This document shows positions 37,149 to 47,505 of a stretch of DNA of 64,000 nt, piece by piece; within the stretch, counting starts at the first letter, position 1; each line of letters starts with the position of its first letter. The stretch lies in the NCBI GenBank assembly GCA_934899185.1, contig CAKXYI010000005.1, positions 59,750 to 123,749 of the forward strand. Direction: 5' to 3'. Source of the stretch: an uncultured Lachnospiraceae bacterium. Lineage in GTDB: Bacteria; Bacillota; Clostridia; Lachnospirales; Lachnospiraceae. The notes below the pieces were generated by a model that was given only the letters and a program-made list of their open reading frames with translations, did not search any database and was not told the origin of the DNA. The position numbers and the translations under genes were made by a program.

Positions 37149-37517
37149 ATGGTACAGCAGGAAAGTAGATTAAAAGTAGCTGATAATACAGGTGCTAAAG
37201 AAATCCTTTGCATTCGTGTTATGGGCGGTTCTACAAGAAGATATGCAAATATCGGTGATGTGATCACCGCTACTGTTAAAGATGCAACACCAGGTGGTGT
37301 TGTTAAAAAGGGCGATGTCGTTAAGGCAGTAGTTGTACGCTCCAAGAAGGGTGCCCGTCGTAAGGATGGTTCTTATATTAAGTTTGACGAGAACGCTGCA
37401 GTTATCATCAAAGATGACAAGACCCCAAGAGGAACTCGTATTTTTGGACCTGTAGCTAGAGAGCTTCGTGAGAAACAGTTTATGAAGATTGTTTCCCTTG
37501 CTCCGGAAGTATTATAG
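37149..37517 (+). CDS. rplN: Ribosomal protein L14 (uL14)
   Basis: 122 residues, [19 protein letters not shown] at the start and [29 protein letters not shown] end. It binds 23S rRNA at the subunit interface. AAGGAGG site 10 bp upstream. Confidence 0.98.
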   Translation: MVQQESRLKVADNTGAKEILCIRVMGGSTRRYANIGDVITATVKDATPGGVVKKGDVVKAVVVRSKKGARRKDGSYIKFDENAAVIIKDDKTPRGTRIFGPVARELREKQFMKIVSLAPEVL

Positions 37518-37528
37518 GAGGTAGTACG

Positions 37529-37840
37529 ATGGCAACAATGAAGATCAAAAAGGGCGATACTGTTAGAGTAATCGCTGGTGCAGATAAGGATAACGAAGGA
37601 AAAGTTATCGCTGTAAATCAGAAAAATCATACAGTTTTGGTTGAAGGTGTGAACATGATCAAGAAGCACACAAAGCCTAGCATGGCAAACCAGAACGGTG
37701 GAATCATCGAGCAGGAAGGACCAATCGACATTTCAAATGTTATGCTTCTTGTTGATGGTAAGACAACCAGAGTTGGTTTTCAGATGGACGGAGACAAAAA
37801 AGTCCGCGTAGCAAAAGCAACTGGTAAAGTGATCGATTAA
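37529..37840 (+). CDS. rplX: Ribosomal protein L24 (uL24)
   Basis: 103 residues with the KOW motif KKGDTVRVIAGADKDNEGKV near the start and HTKPSMANQNGGIIEQEG after it. Early 50S assembly protein. Confidence 0.98.
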   Translation: MATMKIKKGDTVRVIAGADKDNEGKVIAVNQKNHTVLVEGVNMIKKHTKPSMANQNGGIIEQEGPIDISNVMLLVDGKTTRVGFQMDGDKKVRVAKATGKVID

Positions 37841-37863
37841 TATAACGAGAGGAGGCAAATCAG

Positions 37864-38403
37864 TTGAGTAGACTTAAAGAGCAGTACCAGAATGAGATCG
37901 TAAAGGCTATGATCGAAAAGTTTGGTTATAAGAATATTATGGAAGTTCCAAAGCTTGACAAGATCGTAGTCAATATGGGTGTTGGCGAAGCTAAGGAAAA
38001 TGCAAAGCTTTTAGAGGCGGCAGTTAAGGACATGGAGACAATCACAGGTCAGAAGGCTGTTACAACAAAGGCAAAGAACTCTGTTGCTAACTTCAAGATC
38101 AGAGAAGGTATGGCAATCGGATGTAAGACAACACTTAGAGGCGAAAAGATGTATGATTTCGCTGACCGTCTTATCAATCTTGCACTTCCACGTGTACGTG
38201 ACTTTAGAGGTGTTAGTGCTGATTCTTTCGACGGAAGAGGTAACTACGCACTTGGTATCAAGGAACAGATCATCTTCCCTGAAATCGAGTATGATAAGGT
38301 TGACAAAGTAAGAGGTATGGACATTATTTTTGTTACTACTGCTAAGACAGACGAAGAGGCTCGTGAATTACTGAGATTATTCGGTATGCCTTTCGTAAAG
38401 TAA
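37864..38403 (+). CDS. rplE: Ribosomal protein L5 (uL5)
   Basis: 179 residues from TTG 37864, which is set by the AGAGGAGG 10 bases upstream. [20 protein letters not shown] at the start and [19 protein letters not shown] are typical. It contacts 5S rRNA and P-site tRNA. Confidence 0.97.
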   Translation: MSRLKEQYQNEIVKAMIEKFGYKNIMEVPKLDKIVVNMGVGEAKENAKLLEAAVKDMETITGQKAVTTKAKNSVANFKIREGMAIGCKTTLRGEKMYDFADRLINLALPRVRDFRGVSADSFDGRGNYALGIKEQIIFPEIEYDKVDKVRGMDIIFVTTAKTDEEARELLRLFGMPFVK

Positions 38404-38422
38404 TTTAGGAGGGAATTTTAAG

Positions 38423-38608
38423 ATGGCAAAGAAATCTATGAAAGTTAAGCAGCAGCGCAAGCAGAAATTCTCTACTAGAGAATATAGCCGTTGTAAAATC
38501 TGTGGTCGTCCACATGCTTATTTAAGAAAGTATGGCATCTGTAGAGTATGTTTCCGTGAGTTGGCATACAAGGGACAGATCCCTGGCGTAAAGAAGGCTA
38601 GTTGGTAA
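38423..38608 (+). CDS. rpsZ: Ribosomal protein S14, zinc-binding form (uS14)
   Basis: 61 residues. The two CxxC pairs ([20 protein letters not shown]) mark the zinc-containing short S14. AGGAGG lies upstream. A zinc-independent S14 copy, if any, is not in this window. Confidence 0.97.
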   Translation: MAKKSMKVKQQRKQKFSTREYSRCKICGRPHAYLRKYGICRVCFRELAYKGQIPGVKKASW

Positions 38609-38630
38609 GCCGGAAGGAGGAAGTTTAATC

Positions 38631-39032
38631 ATGACAATGAGTGATCCAATCGCAGATATGCTTACAAGAATCCGTAATGCAAATACTGCAAAACATGATA
38701 CAGTTGATATCCCAGCATCTAAGATGAAGATCGCAATCGCTGATATCCTTGTAGATGAGGGATATATCACAAAATATGACATCGTAGAAGATGGTAACTT
38801 TAAGAGCATCCGCGTTACATTAAAGTATGGCGCAGATAAGAACGAGAAGGTCATCACAGGCATCAAGAGAATTTCTAAGCCTGGTCTTCGCGTTTATGCT
38901 GGTAAGGATGAAATCCCAACAGTTCTTGGTGGACTTGGTATTGCAATCCTTTCTACAAACAAGGGAATCGTTACTGACAAAGAGGCTAGAAAGCTTCAGG
39001 TCGGTGGAGAAGTGCTTGCATTCGTTTGGTAA
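38631..39032 (+). CDS. rpsH: Ribosomal protein S8 (uS8)
   Basis: 133 residues, [20 protein letters not shown] at the start and [24 protein letters not shown] at the end. In E. coli S8 represses the spc operon; the 112-bp gap downstream is a place to look for a related signal. Confidence 0.98.
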   Translation: MTMSDPIADMLTRIRNANTAKHDTVDIPASKMKIAIADILVDEGYITKYDIVEDGNFKSIRVTLKYGADKNEKVITGIKRISKPGLRVYAGKDEIPTVLGGLGIAILSTNKGIVTDKEARKLQVGGEVLAFVW

Positions 39033-39144
39033 TTATCCGAAAGCAAGGATATTGGAACATTTCACGTAATGTATAAACCGTCCCCGAGGCGGACATACAA
39101 TATAGCACCCCGCATATAGCGGAGAAATTATAGGAGGTACGGGC
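39033..39144 (+). other. 112-base spacer between rpsH and rplF with motif and hairpins
   Basis: It starts with CCGAAAGCAAG (39037-39047), the same motif as after rplW. CCGTCC and GGCGGAC can pair weakly (around 39079-39093) and CCCCGC/GCGGAG (around 39107-39125) gives another stem. No gene is seen. Confidence 0.45.
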
Positions 39145-39684
39145 ATGTCACGTATAGGAAGAATGCCAATCGCAATCCCAGCAGGAGTTACTGTTGAAAT
39201 TGCAGAAAATAATCATGTGACTGTAAAAGGTCCAAAGGGAACTCTTGAGAGAACACTTCCATCAGAGATGGATATCAAGTTAGAGGGTTCTGAAGTAATC
39301 GTTACAAGACCAAACGACTTAAAGAAGATGAAGTCCTTACATGGTCTTACAAGAACACTGATCCACAACATGGTAGTTGGTGTTACTGATGGTTACGAAA
39401 AAGTCTTGGAAGTAAACGGTGTTGGATATAGAGTCCAGAAGTCAGGAAAGAATCTGACATTACACTTAGGCTATTCTCATCCGGTTGAGATGGTTGATCC
39501 AGAAGGGCTTGAGTCCACAGTTGATGGTAACAAGATTATCATCAAGGGTATCGATAAAGAAAAAGTTGGCCAGTACGCAGCAGAAATCAGAGACAAGAGA
39601 AGACCTGAACCATACAAGGGCAAGGGTATCAAGTATGCTGATGAAGTTATCAGACGTAAAGTTGGTAAAACTGGTAAGAAATAA
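39145..39684 (+). CDS. rplF: Ribosomal protein L6 (uL6)
   Basis: 179 residues, [19 protein letters not shown] at the start and the C-terminal [21 protein letters not shown] motif near the sarcin-ricin loop. Confidence 0.98.
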   Translation: MSRIGRMPIAIPAGVTVEIAENNHVTVKGPKGTLERTLPSEMDIKLEGSEVIVTRPNDLKKMKSLHGLTRTLIHNMVVGVTDGYEKVLEVNGVGYRVQKSGKNLTLHLGYSHPVEMVDPEGLESTVDGNKIIIKGIDKEKVGQYAAEIRDKRRPEPYKGKGIKYADEVIRRKVGKTGKK

Positions 39685-39702
39685 TTAAAGGAGTGACGAG
39701 AA

Positions 39703-40071
39703 ATGGTTAGTAAGAAATCAAGAGAAGTAGTTCGCCAGACAAAGCATAGAAGACTTCGTAATACTCTTTCTGGAACAGCAGACAGACCACGTCTTGCAGT
39801 ATTCAGAAGTAACAATCATATGTATGCTCAGATCATTGATGATACAGTTGGTAATACACTCGTTTCCGCTTCTACGCTTGATAAAGAGGTAAAGGCTGAT
39901 TTAGAGAAGACAAATAATGTTGAAGCAGCAGCTAAGTTAGGTACTGTTATTGCTAAGAAAGCATTAGATAAAGGTATTTCCACAGTTGTATTTGACAGAG
40001 GTGGATTCATTTATCAGGGCAAGATCGCAGCATTGGCTGACGCAGCTAGAGAAGCTGGATTAGAATTTTAG
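39703..40071 (+). CDS. rplR: Ribosomal protein L18 (uL18)
   Basis: 122 residues. [20 protein letters not shown] and [30 protein letters not shown] end identify the 5S rRNA-binding L18. Confidence 0.98.
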   Translation: MVSKKSREVVRQTKHRRLRNTLSGTADRPRLAVFRSNNHMYAQIIDDTVGNTLVSASTLDKEVKADLEKTNNVEAAAKLGTVIAKKALDKGISTVVFDRGGFIYQGKIAALADAAREAGLEF

Positions 40072-40084
40072 GAGGAAATAACAC

Positions 40085-40594
40085 ATGAGACATGAAATTA
40101 TTGATGCTAGTCAATTAGAGTTAAATGAAACAGTGGTATCAATTAAACGTGTAACAAAGGTTGTTAAGGGTGGACGTAACATGCGTTTCACAGCCTTAGT
40201 TGTTGTCGGCGACGGCAATGGTCATGTTGGTGCAGGACTTGGCAAAGCAGCTGAAATCCCAGAAGCAATCCGCAAGGGAAAAGAAGATGCAATGAAGAAG
40301 TTGATTACTGTAAAACTTGATGAGAACAACAGTATTACACATGATATTTCTGGTAAGCATACAGGTGCTTCTGTATTACTGAAGAAGGCTCCGGAAGGTA
40401 CAGGTATCATCGCTGGTGGTCCAGCCCGTGCCGTTTGTGAGTTGGCAGGTATCCAGAACATCCGTACAAAGTCATTAGGTTCTTCTAACAAGCAGAACGT
40501 TGTACTTGCTACAATCGACGGACTCCGTCAGTTGAAATCCCCAGAAGAAGTTGCAAGACTTCGTGGTAAGACTGTAGAAGAGATTCTCGGTTAA
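40085..40594 (+). CDS. rpsE: Ribosomal protein S5 (uS5)
   Basis: 169 residues. The double-stranded-RNA-binding-like N-terminal domain has [19 protein letters not shown], and the second domain [19 protein letters not shown]. Involved in decoding fidelity. Confidence 0.98.
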   Translation: MRHEIIDASQLELNETVVSIKRVTKVVKGGRNMRFTALVVVGDGNGHVGAGLGKAAEIPEAIRKGKEDAMKKLITVKLDENNSITHDISGKHTGASVLLKKAPEGTGIIAGGPARAVCELAGIQNIRTKSLGSSNKQNVVLATIDGLRQLKSPEEVARLRGKTVEEILG

Positions 40595-40608
40595 GGAGGA
40601 AATAGATC

Positions 40609-40794
40609 ATGGCAGAAAAGAAGTTAAAGATTACACTTGTTAAGTCTCCTATCGGAGCAGTTCCAAAGAACAAGAAGACTGTTGAAGCATTAGGCCTCAG
40701 AAAACTCAATAAGACTGTTGAGATGCCTGACAATGAAGCAGTTCGTGGAATGATCAGACAGGTAAGACATTTAGTTAAGGTAGAAGAGATTTAA
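40609..40794 (+). CDS. rpmD: Ribosomal protein L30 (uL30)
   Basis: 61 residues, [31 protein letters not shown] core in two parts and [14 protein letters not shown] end. Small 50S protein; AAGGAGG upstream. Confidence 0.97.
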   Translation: MAEKKLKITLVKSPIGAVPKNKKTVEALGLRKLNKTVEMPDNEAVRGMIRQVRHLVKVEEI

Positions 40795-40818
40795 TCAAAT
40801 AATTAAGGAGGTGTCACA

Positions 40819-41259
40819 ATGGATTTATCAAACTTACAGCCAGCAGAAGGCTCAAAGCACAGTGATAATTTCAGAAGAGGACGTGGACACGGTTCAGGCA
40901 ATGGCAAGACCGCTGGTAAGGGTCATAAGGGACAGAAGGCTCGTTCAGGAGCTCCAAGACCTGGTTTCGAAGGTGGTCAGATGCCTTTATACAGACGTAT
41001 TCCTAAGAGAGGTTTCACATGCAGAAACTCTAAGGAAATCGTTGGTATCAACTTATCTTATCTTGAGAGATTTGAAGATGGTGCAACTGTAACAGTTGAA
41101 TCATTGGTTGAGACTGGTATCGTAAAGAACACCAGAGACGGTGTTAAGATTCTTGGTAACGGTGAACTTACTAAGAAGTTGACAGTCCAGGCTAATGCTT
41201 TTAGTGCAAGCGCTAAGGAAAAGATTGAAGCCCTTGGTGGTAAAGCAGAGGTGATCTAA
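40819..41259 (+). CDS. rplO: Ribosomal protein L15 (uL15)
   Basis: 146 residues, a Gly/Arg-rich N terminus ([20 protein letters not shown]) and the globular C-terminal half. Its TAA overlaps the secY ATG. Confidence 0.98.
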   Translation: MDLSNLQPAEGSKHSDNFRRGRGHGSGNGKTAGKGHKGQKARSGAPRPGFEGGQMPLYRRIPKRGFTCRNSKEIVGINLSYLERFEDGATVTVESLVETGIVKNTRDGVKILGNGELTKKLTVQANAFSASAKEKIEALGGKAEVI

Positions 41260-42572
41260 TGCTAGAAACACTCCGCAATGCATTTAAAATTAAAGATTTA
41301 CGAAAAAGAATCGGATTTACATTTTTAATGCTCATTGTAGTGCGAATTGGAAGTCAACTTCCAATTCCCGGAGTGGATCCGGATGTATTTTCACAGTTAT
41401 TTGCAAACAATGGCGATGCGCTGAATTTCTTTGATGCGATTACTGGTGGATCTTTTGAAAATATGTCTATTTTCGCTCTGAACATTACACCATACATTAC
41501 ATCTTCCATTATCATTCAGCTCTTAACGATTGCATTCCCTAAGTTAGAGGAAATGCAGCGTGATGGGGAGCAGGGAAGAAAGAAGATGACGCAGATTACC
41601 CGTTATGTTACGGTTGGATTGGCAATTATCCAGTCTGTTGCGATGGCAATCGGATTTGGACGTTCCGGTTATCTGACCAAGTTCAATGCACTGTATGTTA
41701 TCATGACAGTTGTTGCTCTTACAGCAGGTTCATCTGTTTTGATGTGGATCGGTGAAAGAATTACCGAAAAGGGTATCGGTAACGGTATCTCAATCGTGCT
41801 TGTAATCAACATTCTTTCACGTATTCCGAGTGATCTGACTTCATTATTTGAGCAGTTCATCTCAGGAAAGACCATTGCAAAGGGTACACTTGCTGGTGTG
41901 ATCATTGCAGCAATCATTGTTGCTATGGTTGTTCTGGTTGTATTCTTGCAGGGTGCTGAGCGTAGAATCCCGGTTCAGTATTCAAAGAAAATTCAGGGAA
42001 AGAGACAGGTTGGTGGTGCCAACTCCGTGATTCCAATGAAGGTCAATACGGCTGGTGTTATTCCAGTCATCTTTGCACAGTCATTGTTACAGACACCGGT
42101 TATCATTTGCACCTTGCTTGGTAAGACAGGCGGTACAAGTTTCTGGTACAAGATTCTTCGCGGAATGTCACAGTCAAACTGGTTCGATCCGGATAATTGG
42201 ATTTATACCATTGGTGCTGTAGTATATGTGCTGCTGATCATCGGCTTTGCATATTTCTATACGTCAATTACCTTTAATCCGCTTGAGATCGCTGACAACT
42301 TAAAGAAGCAGGGCGGTTCCATTCCGGGTATCCGATCAGGCAAGCCTACGAGTGATTACTTACAGGCAGTCCTGAACAACATTATTTTTATCGGTGCTAT
42401 CGGACTTTCCATCGTAGCGATCATTCCGATCGTGTTTAATGGACTATTTGGTGCAAACGTGTCCTTCGGCGGAACATCCATCATCATTATTGTTGGTGTT
42501 ATCATCGAGACATTGAAGCAGGTGGAATCCCAGATGCTCGTCAGAAATTACAAGGGATTTTTAAATGATTAA
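41259..42572 (+). CDS. secY: Protein translocase channel subunit SecY
   Basis: 437 residues with ten membrane helices. Conserved cytoplasmic loops include RRIPVQYSKKIQGKRQVGG (loop C4) and KKQGGSIPGIRSGKPT (loop C5), the SecA/ribosome docking sites. GSQLPIPGVDP lies in the first periplasmic part with the plug following. Overlap with rplO suggests coupled translation. Confidence 0.98.
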   Translation: MLETLRNAFKIKDLRKRIGFTFLMLIVVRIGSQLPIPGVDPDVFSQLFANNGDALNFFDAITGGSFENMSIFALNITPYITSSIIIQLLTIAFPKLEEMQRDGEQGRKKMTQITRYVTVGLAIIQSVAMAIGFGRSGYLTKFNALYVIMTVVALTAGSSVLMWIGERITEKGIGNGISIVLVINILSRIPSDLTSLFEQFISGKTIAKGTLAGVIIAAIIVAMVVLVVFLQGAERRIPVQYSKKIQGKRQVGGANSVIPMKVNTAGVIPVIFAQSLLQTPVIICTLLGKTGGTSFWYKILRGMSQSNWFDPDNWIYTIGAVVYVLLIIGFAYFYTSITFNPLEIADNLKKQGGSIPGIRSGKPTSDYLQAVLNNIIFIGAIGLSIVAIIPIVFNGLFGANVSFGGTSIIIIVGVIIETLKQVESQMLVRNYKGFLND

Positions 42573-42589
42573 TGAATAGACATCCATAT

Positions 42590-42615
42590 GGAGATACTGG
42601 CCTAGCCGTATCTCC
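42590..42615 (+). other. Intercistronic hairpin between secY and adk
   Basis: GGAGATAC (42590-42597) pairs exactly with GTATCTCC (42608-42615). No T run follows, so it may be a processing or attenuation hairpin within the spc operon. Confidence 0.6.
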
Positions 42616-42642
42616 TAAGGTGTTATAAGGAGGTTTTTTATC

Positions 42643-43287
42643 GTGAAGATTATTATGTTAGGTGCTCCCGGTGCCGGTAAAGGCACACAGGCAAAGCAGA
42701 TCGCAGCAAAATATCAGATTCCTCATATCTCAACAGGAGATATTTTCCGCGCCAACATTAAAAATGGCACAGAACTTGGAAAAAAGGCAAAGGAATATAT
42801 GGATCAGGGACTTTTGGTGCCGGATGAACTGACTTGTGATCTGGTTATGGATCGTATCGGTCAGGAAGATTGTGCGAATGGATTTGTGCTGGATGGATTT
42901 CCACGTACCATTCCACAGGCAGAGAGTCTGGATGCAGCACTTTCTAAGATTGGACAGAAGATGGATTTTGCCATTGATGTCGATGTACCGGATTCCCATA
43001 TTGTAAAGAGAATGTCAGGTCGTCGTGCCTGCCTTTCCTGTGGAGCAACATATCATATCGTTGCTATTCCGCCAAAGAAAGAAGGTATCTGTGATGCCTG
43101 TGGTAAGGAATTAGTCTTAAGAGACGATGATAAGCCTGAAACAGTACAGAAGAGATTGGATGTTTATCATGAGCAGACCCAGCCTCTGATCGATTATTAT
43201 AAAAAGCAGGGGATCCTGCATTCTGTAGATGGAACGCAGCCGATGGAGGACGTATTCGCCAATATCGACGCGATCATAGGAGTCTAG
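42643..43287 (+). CDS. adk: Adenylate kinase
   Basis: 214 residues from GTG 42643 with AAGGAGG upstream. It interconverts ATP + AMP and 2 ADP. The P-loop is [11 protein letters not shown] (residues 7-17), the AMP site has ISTGDIFR and GFPRTIPQA, and the LID domain carries the zinc-type CLSCG...CDACG cysteines of Gram-positive enzymes. Usual place after secY. Confidence 0.98.
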   Translation: MKIIMLGAPGAGKGTQAKQIAAKYQIPHISTGDIFRANIKNGTELGKKAKEYMDQGLLVPDELTCDLVMDRIGQEDCANGFVLDGFPRTIPQAESLDAALSKIGQKMDFAIDVDVPDSHIVKRMSGRRACLSCGATYHIVAIPPKKEGICDACGKELVLRDDDKPETVQKRLDVYHEQTQPLIDYYKKQGILHSVDGTQPMEDVFANIDAIIGV

Positions 43288-43290
43288 CCC

Positions 43291-44073
43291 ATGTCAGCAG
43301 TTACCATTAAATCTGCCCAAGAATTAGAGTATATGCGGGAGGCAGGCAAGATCCTTGCAAGTGTGCATCAGACCTTAGGGGATGCCCTTTGCGAGGGGAT
43401 GTCAACGCTGGAAATCAATACTTTGGGAGAAGAGATCATTCGCAGTTTCGGATGCGAGCCTTCCTTTTTGAACTATATGGGATATCCGGCATCTGTGTGT
43501 GTTTCCGTCAATGACGAAGTTGTACACGGAATCCCGAGAGAAGACCATATCATTACAAATGGCGATATCGTTAGTTTGGATATTGGCGTAATCTATAAAG
43601 GGTATCATTCCGATGCGGCAAGAACACATGGCGTGGGAGAAATCTCATCGGAGGCACAGGCGCTCATTGATGTGACGCGCGAGAGTTTCTTTGCCGGGAT
43701 AGAGCAGGCGACAGCCGGACGGCATTTGAATGATATTTCGAGTGCGATCGGTGATTATGCGACCAAGCGTGGTTATGGTGTGGTCCGGGATCTGGTAGGT
43801 CATGGCATAGGTACACACCTGCACGAAGAACCGGAAATACCAAACTATCGTAAATGGCGGCGCGGCATCAAGTTGCAGCCCGGCATGACCTTTGCGATCG
43901 AGCCTATGATCAATATCGGCAGTCCAAATGTCGTATGGATGGATGATGAGTGGACGGTTGTGACGGAGGACGAATCCTTATCCGCACATTATGAAAATAC
44001 CATCATCATTACAGACGGTCGACCGGAGATACTGACACTGACAGAAAGTGAGAAGCATCTATGGACGAATTGA
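43291..44073 (+). CDS. map: Methionine aminopeptidase, type I
   Basis: 260 residues. It removes N-terminal Met from new proteins. Metal ligands fall in LDIGVIYKGYHSDAART, GHGIGTHLHEEPEIPNY and the C-terminal TVVTEDESLSAHYENT region. Its last 13 bp overlap the next gene. Confidence 0.97.
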   Translation: MSAVTIKSAQELEYMREAGKILASVHQTLGDALCEGMSTLEINTLGEEIIRSFGCEPSFLNYMGYPASVCVSVNDEVVHGIPREDHIITNGDIVSLDIGVIYKGYHSDAARTHGVGEISSEAQALIDVTRESFFAGIEQATAGRHLNDISSAIGDYATKRGYGVVRDLVGHGIGTHLHEEPEIPNYRKWRRGIKLQPGMTFAIEPMINIGSPNVVWMDDEWTVVTEDESLSAHYENTIIITDGRPEILTLTESEKHLWTN

Positions 44074-44321
44074 TTTTAGCAAAATCCAAGGCGGGACATG
44101 ATAAAAACCATATCTATCTTGTATTGAAACGGCAGGATGACATCGTCTATCTGGTCAATGGAAGAACCAGAACTTGCGATAATCCCAAAAAGAAAAAAGA
44201 AAAACATATACAGCCGATCAAGCATTTGCCACAAGAGATCCTGGATCTGGCAAAGGGCAAGGCGATGAATGATGATTTGATCGGTCAGATTCTAGATCTT
44301 TATATAGGAGGAATAAAATAA
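44061..44321 (+). CDS. Small KOW-domain RNA-binding protein
   Basis: 86 residues. AKSKAGHDKNHIYLVLKR and DDIVYLVNGRTR form a KOW/L14e-like strand-rich core; a Lys-rich stretch (NPKKKKEKHIQPIKHLP) follows. Such proteins are found between map and infA in Clostridia and are annotated as KOW or L14e-related RNA-binding proteins. The overlap with map and the adjoining infA start indicate tight co-translation. A ribosome-associated role is likely but unproven. Confidence 0.85.
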   Translation: MDELILAKSKAGHDKNHIYLVLKRQDDIVYLVNGRTRTCDNPKKKKEKHIQPIKHLPQEILDLAKGKAMNDDLIGQILDLYIGGIK

Positions 44322-44540
44322 ATGTCTAAGGCAGATGTAATCGAAGTAGAAGGTGTTGTAGTAGAAAAATTACCAAATGCTTTCTTTAAAGTGGAACTGG
44401 AAAATGGTCACCAGATTTTAGCAACGATCAGCGGTAAACTTCGTATGAATTATATCCGTATTTTACCGGGCGACAAGGTTACGATTGAGATGTCACCATA
44501 TGATCTGACAAAGGGCAGAATTATTTGGAGAGATAAGTAA
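44322..44540 (+). CDS. infA: Translation initiation factor IF-1
   Basis: 72 residues, S1-like OB fold: [38 protein letters not shown] and [14 protein letters not shown]-1 blocks the A site during initiation. Its ATG follows the previous stop directly (TAAATG). Confidence 0.98.
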   Translation: MSKADVIEVEGVVVEKLPNAFFKVELENGHQILATISGKLRMNYIRILPGDKVTIEMSPYDLTKGRIIWRDK

Positions 44541-44547
44541 AAAGTTA

Positions 44548-44577
44548 TTGACAAGAGTTTGATACTTTTGCTATACT
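44548..44577 (+). promoter_or_regulatory. Promoter before rpmJ
   Basis: A perfect TTGACA (44548-44553) and TATACT (44572-44577) with 18 bp between them. It would drive rpmJ-rpsM-rpsK-rpsD-rpoA-rplQ separately from the spc operon. Confidence 0.75.
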
Positions 44578-44584
44578 ATCAAGT

Positions 44585-44653
44585 GCGTTTATGGGCATTT
44601 CTTTTCGCGCGCCTATAAATGCAGTAGATAAAAGACTTGTACATGCGTACAAG
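44585..44653 (+). promoter_or_regulatory. Two-hairpin leader upstream of rpmJ
   Basis: GCGTTTATGGGC at 44585 pairs with GCCTATAAATGC ending at 44622; CTTGTAC (44636-44642) pairs exactly with GTACAAG (44647-44653). Both lie in the 5' untranslated part of the transcript from the promoter just upstream. Confidence 0.65.
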
Positions 44654-44690
44654 GAACACGAAAATGATGAGAAGGGAGGCATTTCCTACA

Positions 44691-44804
44691 ATGAAGGTAA
44701 GATCATCAGTAAAACCTATTTGCGAAAAGTGCAAAGTAATCAAGAGAAAAGGTAGTGTTCGTATTATTTGCGAGAACCCGAAACACAAACAGAGACAGGG
44801 CTAA
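44691..44804 (+). CDS. rpmJ: Ribosomal protein L36 (bL36)
   Basis: 37 residues: [19 protein letters not shown] then [18 protein letters not shown]. Cys11, Cys14, Cys27 and His32 form the zinc site, so this is the zinc-containing form. GGGAGG lies upstream. Confidence 0.97.
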   Translation: MKVRSSVKPICEKCKVIKRKGSVRIICENPKHKQRQG

Positions 44805-45080
44805 TTCATAAGGATTAGTGTTATTTGTATATGTTATGTGCGGCTGATGTTCCCGATGATTAGTAAATAATTAGGCAACATTTTCATAATATATGCGGAT
44901 CACCCTACATACCGAGGGTGGTTAGTTTCGTGGATTCGGAACTCTTCCTTACTATATGTTTAGGAAGAAAAGAACCAAATGAGGCATATACACACATTTC
45001 AGGCCGGCAACGGAGCTGTATAGGGTCTATTTGGGGATGGTAGTAGTTAATCAGAAAATTTTATGGAGGTGTAAACACAC
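44805..45080 (+). promoter_or_regulatory. 276-base structured gap between rpmJ and rpsM
   Basis: No gene fits here. CACCCT/AGGGTG (around 44901-44920) and CTTCCT/AGGAAG (around 44945-44968) form local hairpins within a longer stretch. A leader where a ribosomal protein such as S4 could act on the alpha operon is plausible; the sequence alone does not identify it. Confidence 0.55.
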
Positions 45081-45449
45081 ATGGCTCGTATCGCAGGTGT
45101 AGATTTACCAAGAGAAAAACGCGTAGAAATTGGTTTAACTTACATTTACGGAATTGGTAGAGTAAGTTCTAACAAGATTCTTGAAGCAGCAAATGTTGAT
45201 CCTAGCACTCGTGTTAAGGACTTGACAGACGACGAAGTTAAGAGAATCAGTGCTGTCATTGACGAAACAATGATGGTAGAAGGTGATTTGAGAAGAGACG
45301 TAGCTCTTAATATCAAGAGACTGCAGGAGATTGGATGCTACCGTGGTATCCGTCACAGAAAGGGACTTCCGGTTCGTGGTCAGAAGACAAAGACCAACGC
45401 TAGAACAAGAAAGGGTCCTAAGAGAACTGTAGCAAACAAGAAGAAATAA
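45081..45449 (+). CDS. rpsM: Ribosomal protein S13 (uS13)
   Basis: 122 residues: [20 protein letters not shown] at the start, [20 protein letters not shown] and a basic tail. 30S head protein contacting tRNA and L5. Confidence 0.98.
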   Translation: MARIAGVDLPREKRVEIGLTYIYGIGRVSSNKILEAANVDPSTRVKDLTDDEVKRISAVIDETMMVEGDLRRDVALNIKRLQEIGCYRGIRHRKGLPVRGQKTKTNARTRKGPKRTVANKKK

Positions 45450-45474
45450 TTTCAGAAAGTAGGTTAGTTTAGAT

Positions 45475-45867
45475 ATGGCTAAAGTTGCAAAGAAAGTAAC
45501 AAAAAAGCGTGTAAAGAAAAACGTTGAACACGGACAGGCACATATTCAGGCATCTTTCAACAATACAATTGTAACAATTACAGATGCACAGGGAAATGCT
45601 TTATCATGGGCAAGTGCCGGTGGTCTTGGATTTAGAGGTTCAAGAAAATCTACTCCATATGCTGCACAGATGGCAGCTGAAACAGCAGCAAAGGCTGCTC
45701 TCGTTCATGGATTAAAGACAGTAGATGTTATGGTTAAGGGACCAGGATCAGGAAGAGAAGCTGCAATCCGCGCACTTTCTGCATGCGGAATCGATGTAAC
45801 CAGCATCACAGACGTAACTCCAGTACCACATAATGGATGTCGTCCACCAAAGCGTAGAAGAGTTTAA
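45475..45867 (+). CDS. rpsK: Ribosomal protein S11 (uS11)
   Basis: 130 residues: [37 protein letters not shown] and [18 protein letters not shown] end. Platform protein of the 30S. Confidence 0.98.
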   Translation: MAKVAKKVTKKRVKKNVEHGQAHIQASFNNTIVTITDAQGNALSWASAGGLGFRGSRKSTPYAAQMAAETAAKAALVHGLKTVDVMVKGPGSGREAAIRALSACGIDVTSITDVTPVPHNGCRPPKRRRV

Positions 45868-45885
45868 TAGGAGGGATAATCTAAG

Positions 45886-46479
45886 ATGGCAGTAAATAGA
45901 ACCCCAGTTCTTAAAAGATGCAGATCACTTGGTTTGGATCCTGTATATTTAGGAGTGGATAAAAAATCAAATAGACAGTTAAAGAGATCAGGAAGAAAGA
46001 CTTCTGAGTATGGTCTCCAGTTGAGAGAGAAGCAGAAGGCTAAGTTTATCTATGGTGTATTAGAGAAGCCTTTCCATAACTATTTTGACATTGCAGACAG
46101 AAAGAAGGGTATGACCGGTGAAAACCTTATGACTATCCTTGAGAGCCGTCTGGACAATGTTGTATTCCGTATGGGATTTGCTAGAACACGTAGAGAAGCT
46201 AGACAGGTTGTAGATCACAAGATGTTCTTGGTAAATGGCAAGCCTGTAAATGTACCATCATACTTGGTAAAGGCTGGCGATGTGATCGAAGTTCGCGAAG
46301 CAAAGAAGGGCCTTCAGAGATTTAAGGATATCGTTGAGGTAACAAATGGCAGACTCGTTCCAGATTGGATCGATGTTGACCTTGAGAAGTTACAGGGAAC
46401 TGTAAAAGAGTTACCTACAAGAGAGCAGATCGACGTACCAGTCGATGAAATGCTTATCGTCGAGTTGTACTCTAAGTAA
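45886..46479 (+). CDS. rpsD: Ribosomal protein S4 (uS4)
   Basis: 197 residues. The S4 RNA-binding domain (about 90-155) has [20 protein letters not shown]. The N-terminal zinc cysteines seen in some S4 proteins are absent. In Bacillus S4 represses its own synthesis; here the gene sits in the alpha operon. Confidence 0.98.
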   Translation: MAVNRTPVLKRCRSLGLDPVYLGVDKKSNRQLKRSGRKTSEYGLQLREKQKAKFIYGVLEKPFHNYFDIADRKKGMTGENLMTILESRLDNVVFRMGFARTRREARQVVDHKMFLVNGKPVNVPSYLVKAGDVIEVREAKKGLQRFKDIVEVTNGRLVPDWIDVDLEKLQGTVKELPTREQIDVPVDEMLIVELYSK

Positions 46480-46525
46480 TTAGACACAATTTAGCAAGGT
46501 AAACCAGTATAAGGAGGGCCACCTA

Positions 46526-47485
46526 GTGTTCGATTTCGAAAAACCAAACATTGAGATTGCTGAAATCTCAGAAGACAAAAAGTATGGAAGATTTGTTGTA
46601 GAACCTTTAGAGAGAGGCTACGGAACTACACTTGGTAATTCACTTAGAAGAATTATGCTTTCTTCATTGCCAGGTGCGGCAGTAAGTCAGGTGAAAATCG
46701 AAGGCGTATTACATGAGTTCTCATCTATTCCTGGTGTTAAGGAAGATGTGACAGAGATTATCATGAACATCAAGAATCTTGCAATCCGCAACAACAGCGC
46801 AAGCAATGACCCGAAGATCGCATACATTGAGTTCGAGGGTGAAGGTGTTGTAAGAGCAAGTGATATTCAGGTGGATTCTGACATTGAAATCATGAATCCG
46901 GATCTTGTAATCGCTAATTTAAATGGTGGTGCTGACAGCAAACTCTACATGGAGTTGACCATTACGAAGGGTAGAGGATATATCAGCGCAGATAAGAATA
47001 AGTCAGAGGACACACCAATCGGTGTTATCGCTGTTGATTCTATCTACACACCAATCGAAAGAGTAAATCTGAAGGTTGAGAATACTCGTGTAGGTCAGAT
47101 TACTGACTATGACAAACTTACCTTGGACGTATATACAAATGGTACAATTCAGCCAGACGAGGCAGTAAGTTTAGCTGCTAAGGTATTAAATGAGCATTTA
47201 AGCCTCTTCATTGATCTTTCTGATCGTGGAATTGAGGCTCAGGTAATGGCTGACAAGCCAATGGATCCAAAGGGCAAAGTCATGGATATGAACATCGATG
47301 AATTAGAGTTATCTGTTCGTTCATACAACTGCTTGAAGAGAGCAGGAATCAACACTGTTGAGGAGTTATGCAACAAGACAGCAGATGATATGATGAAGGT
47401 TCGTAATCTTGGACGCAAGTCTTTGGAAGAAGTATTAGGTAAGTTAAGCGAGTTAGGACTCCAGCTTAGAACTGGAGACGAATAA
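46526..47485 (+). CDS. rpoA: RNA polymerase alpha subunit
   Basis: 319 residues from GTG 46526 behind AAGGAGGG. The N-terminal assembly domain has [21 protein letters not shown]; the C-terminal domain (about 245-319), which binds UP elements and activators, has [19 protein letters not shown] and [12 protein letters not shown]. Confidence 0.98.
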   Translation: MFDFEKPNIEIAEISEDKKYGRFVVEPLERGYGTTLGNSLRRIMLSSLPGAAVSQVKIEGVLHEFSSIPGVKEDVTEIIMNIKNLAIRNNSASNDPKIAYIEFEGEGVVRASDIQVDSDIEIMNPDLVIANLNGGADSKLYMELTITKGRGYISADKNKSEDTPIGVIAVDSIYTPIERVNLKVENTRVGQITDYDKLTLDVYTNGTIQPDEAVSLAAKVLNEHLSLFIDLSDRGIEAQVMADKPMDPKGKVMDMNIDELELSVRSYNCLKRAGINTVEELCNKTADDMMKVRNLGRKSLEEVLGKLSELGLQLRTGDE

Positions 47486-47505
47486 ATGTCACATAGGGAG
47501 AACCG

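Noticed and set aside
44805..45080. tRNA or small RNA gene between rpmJ and rpsM
   Set aside because: No cloverleaf, no CCA-type end and no separate promoter or terminator; more likely a leader.
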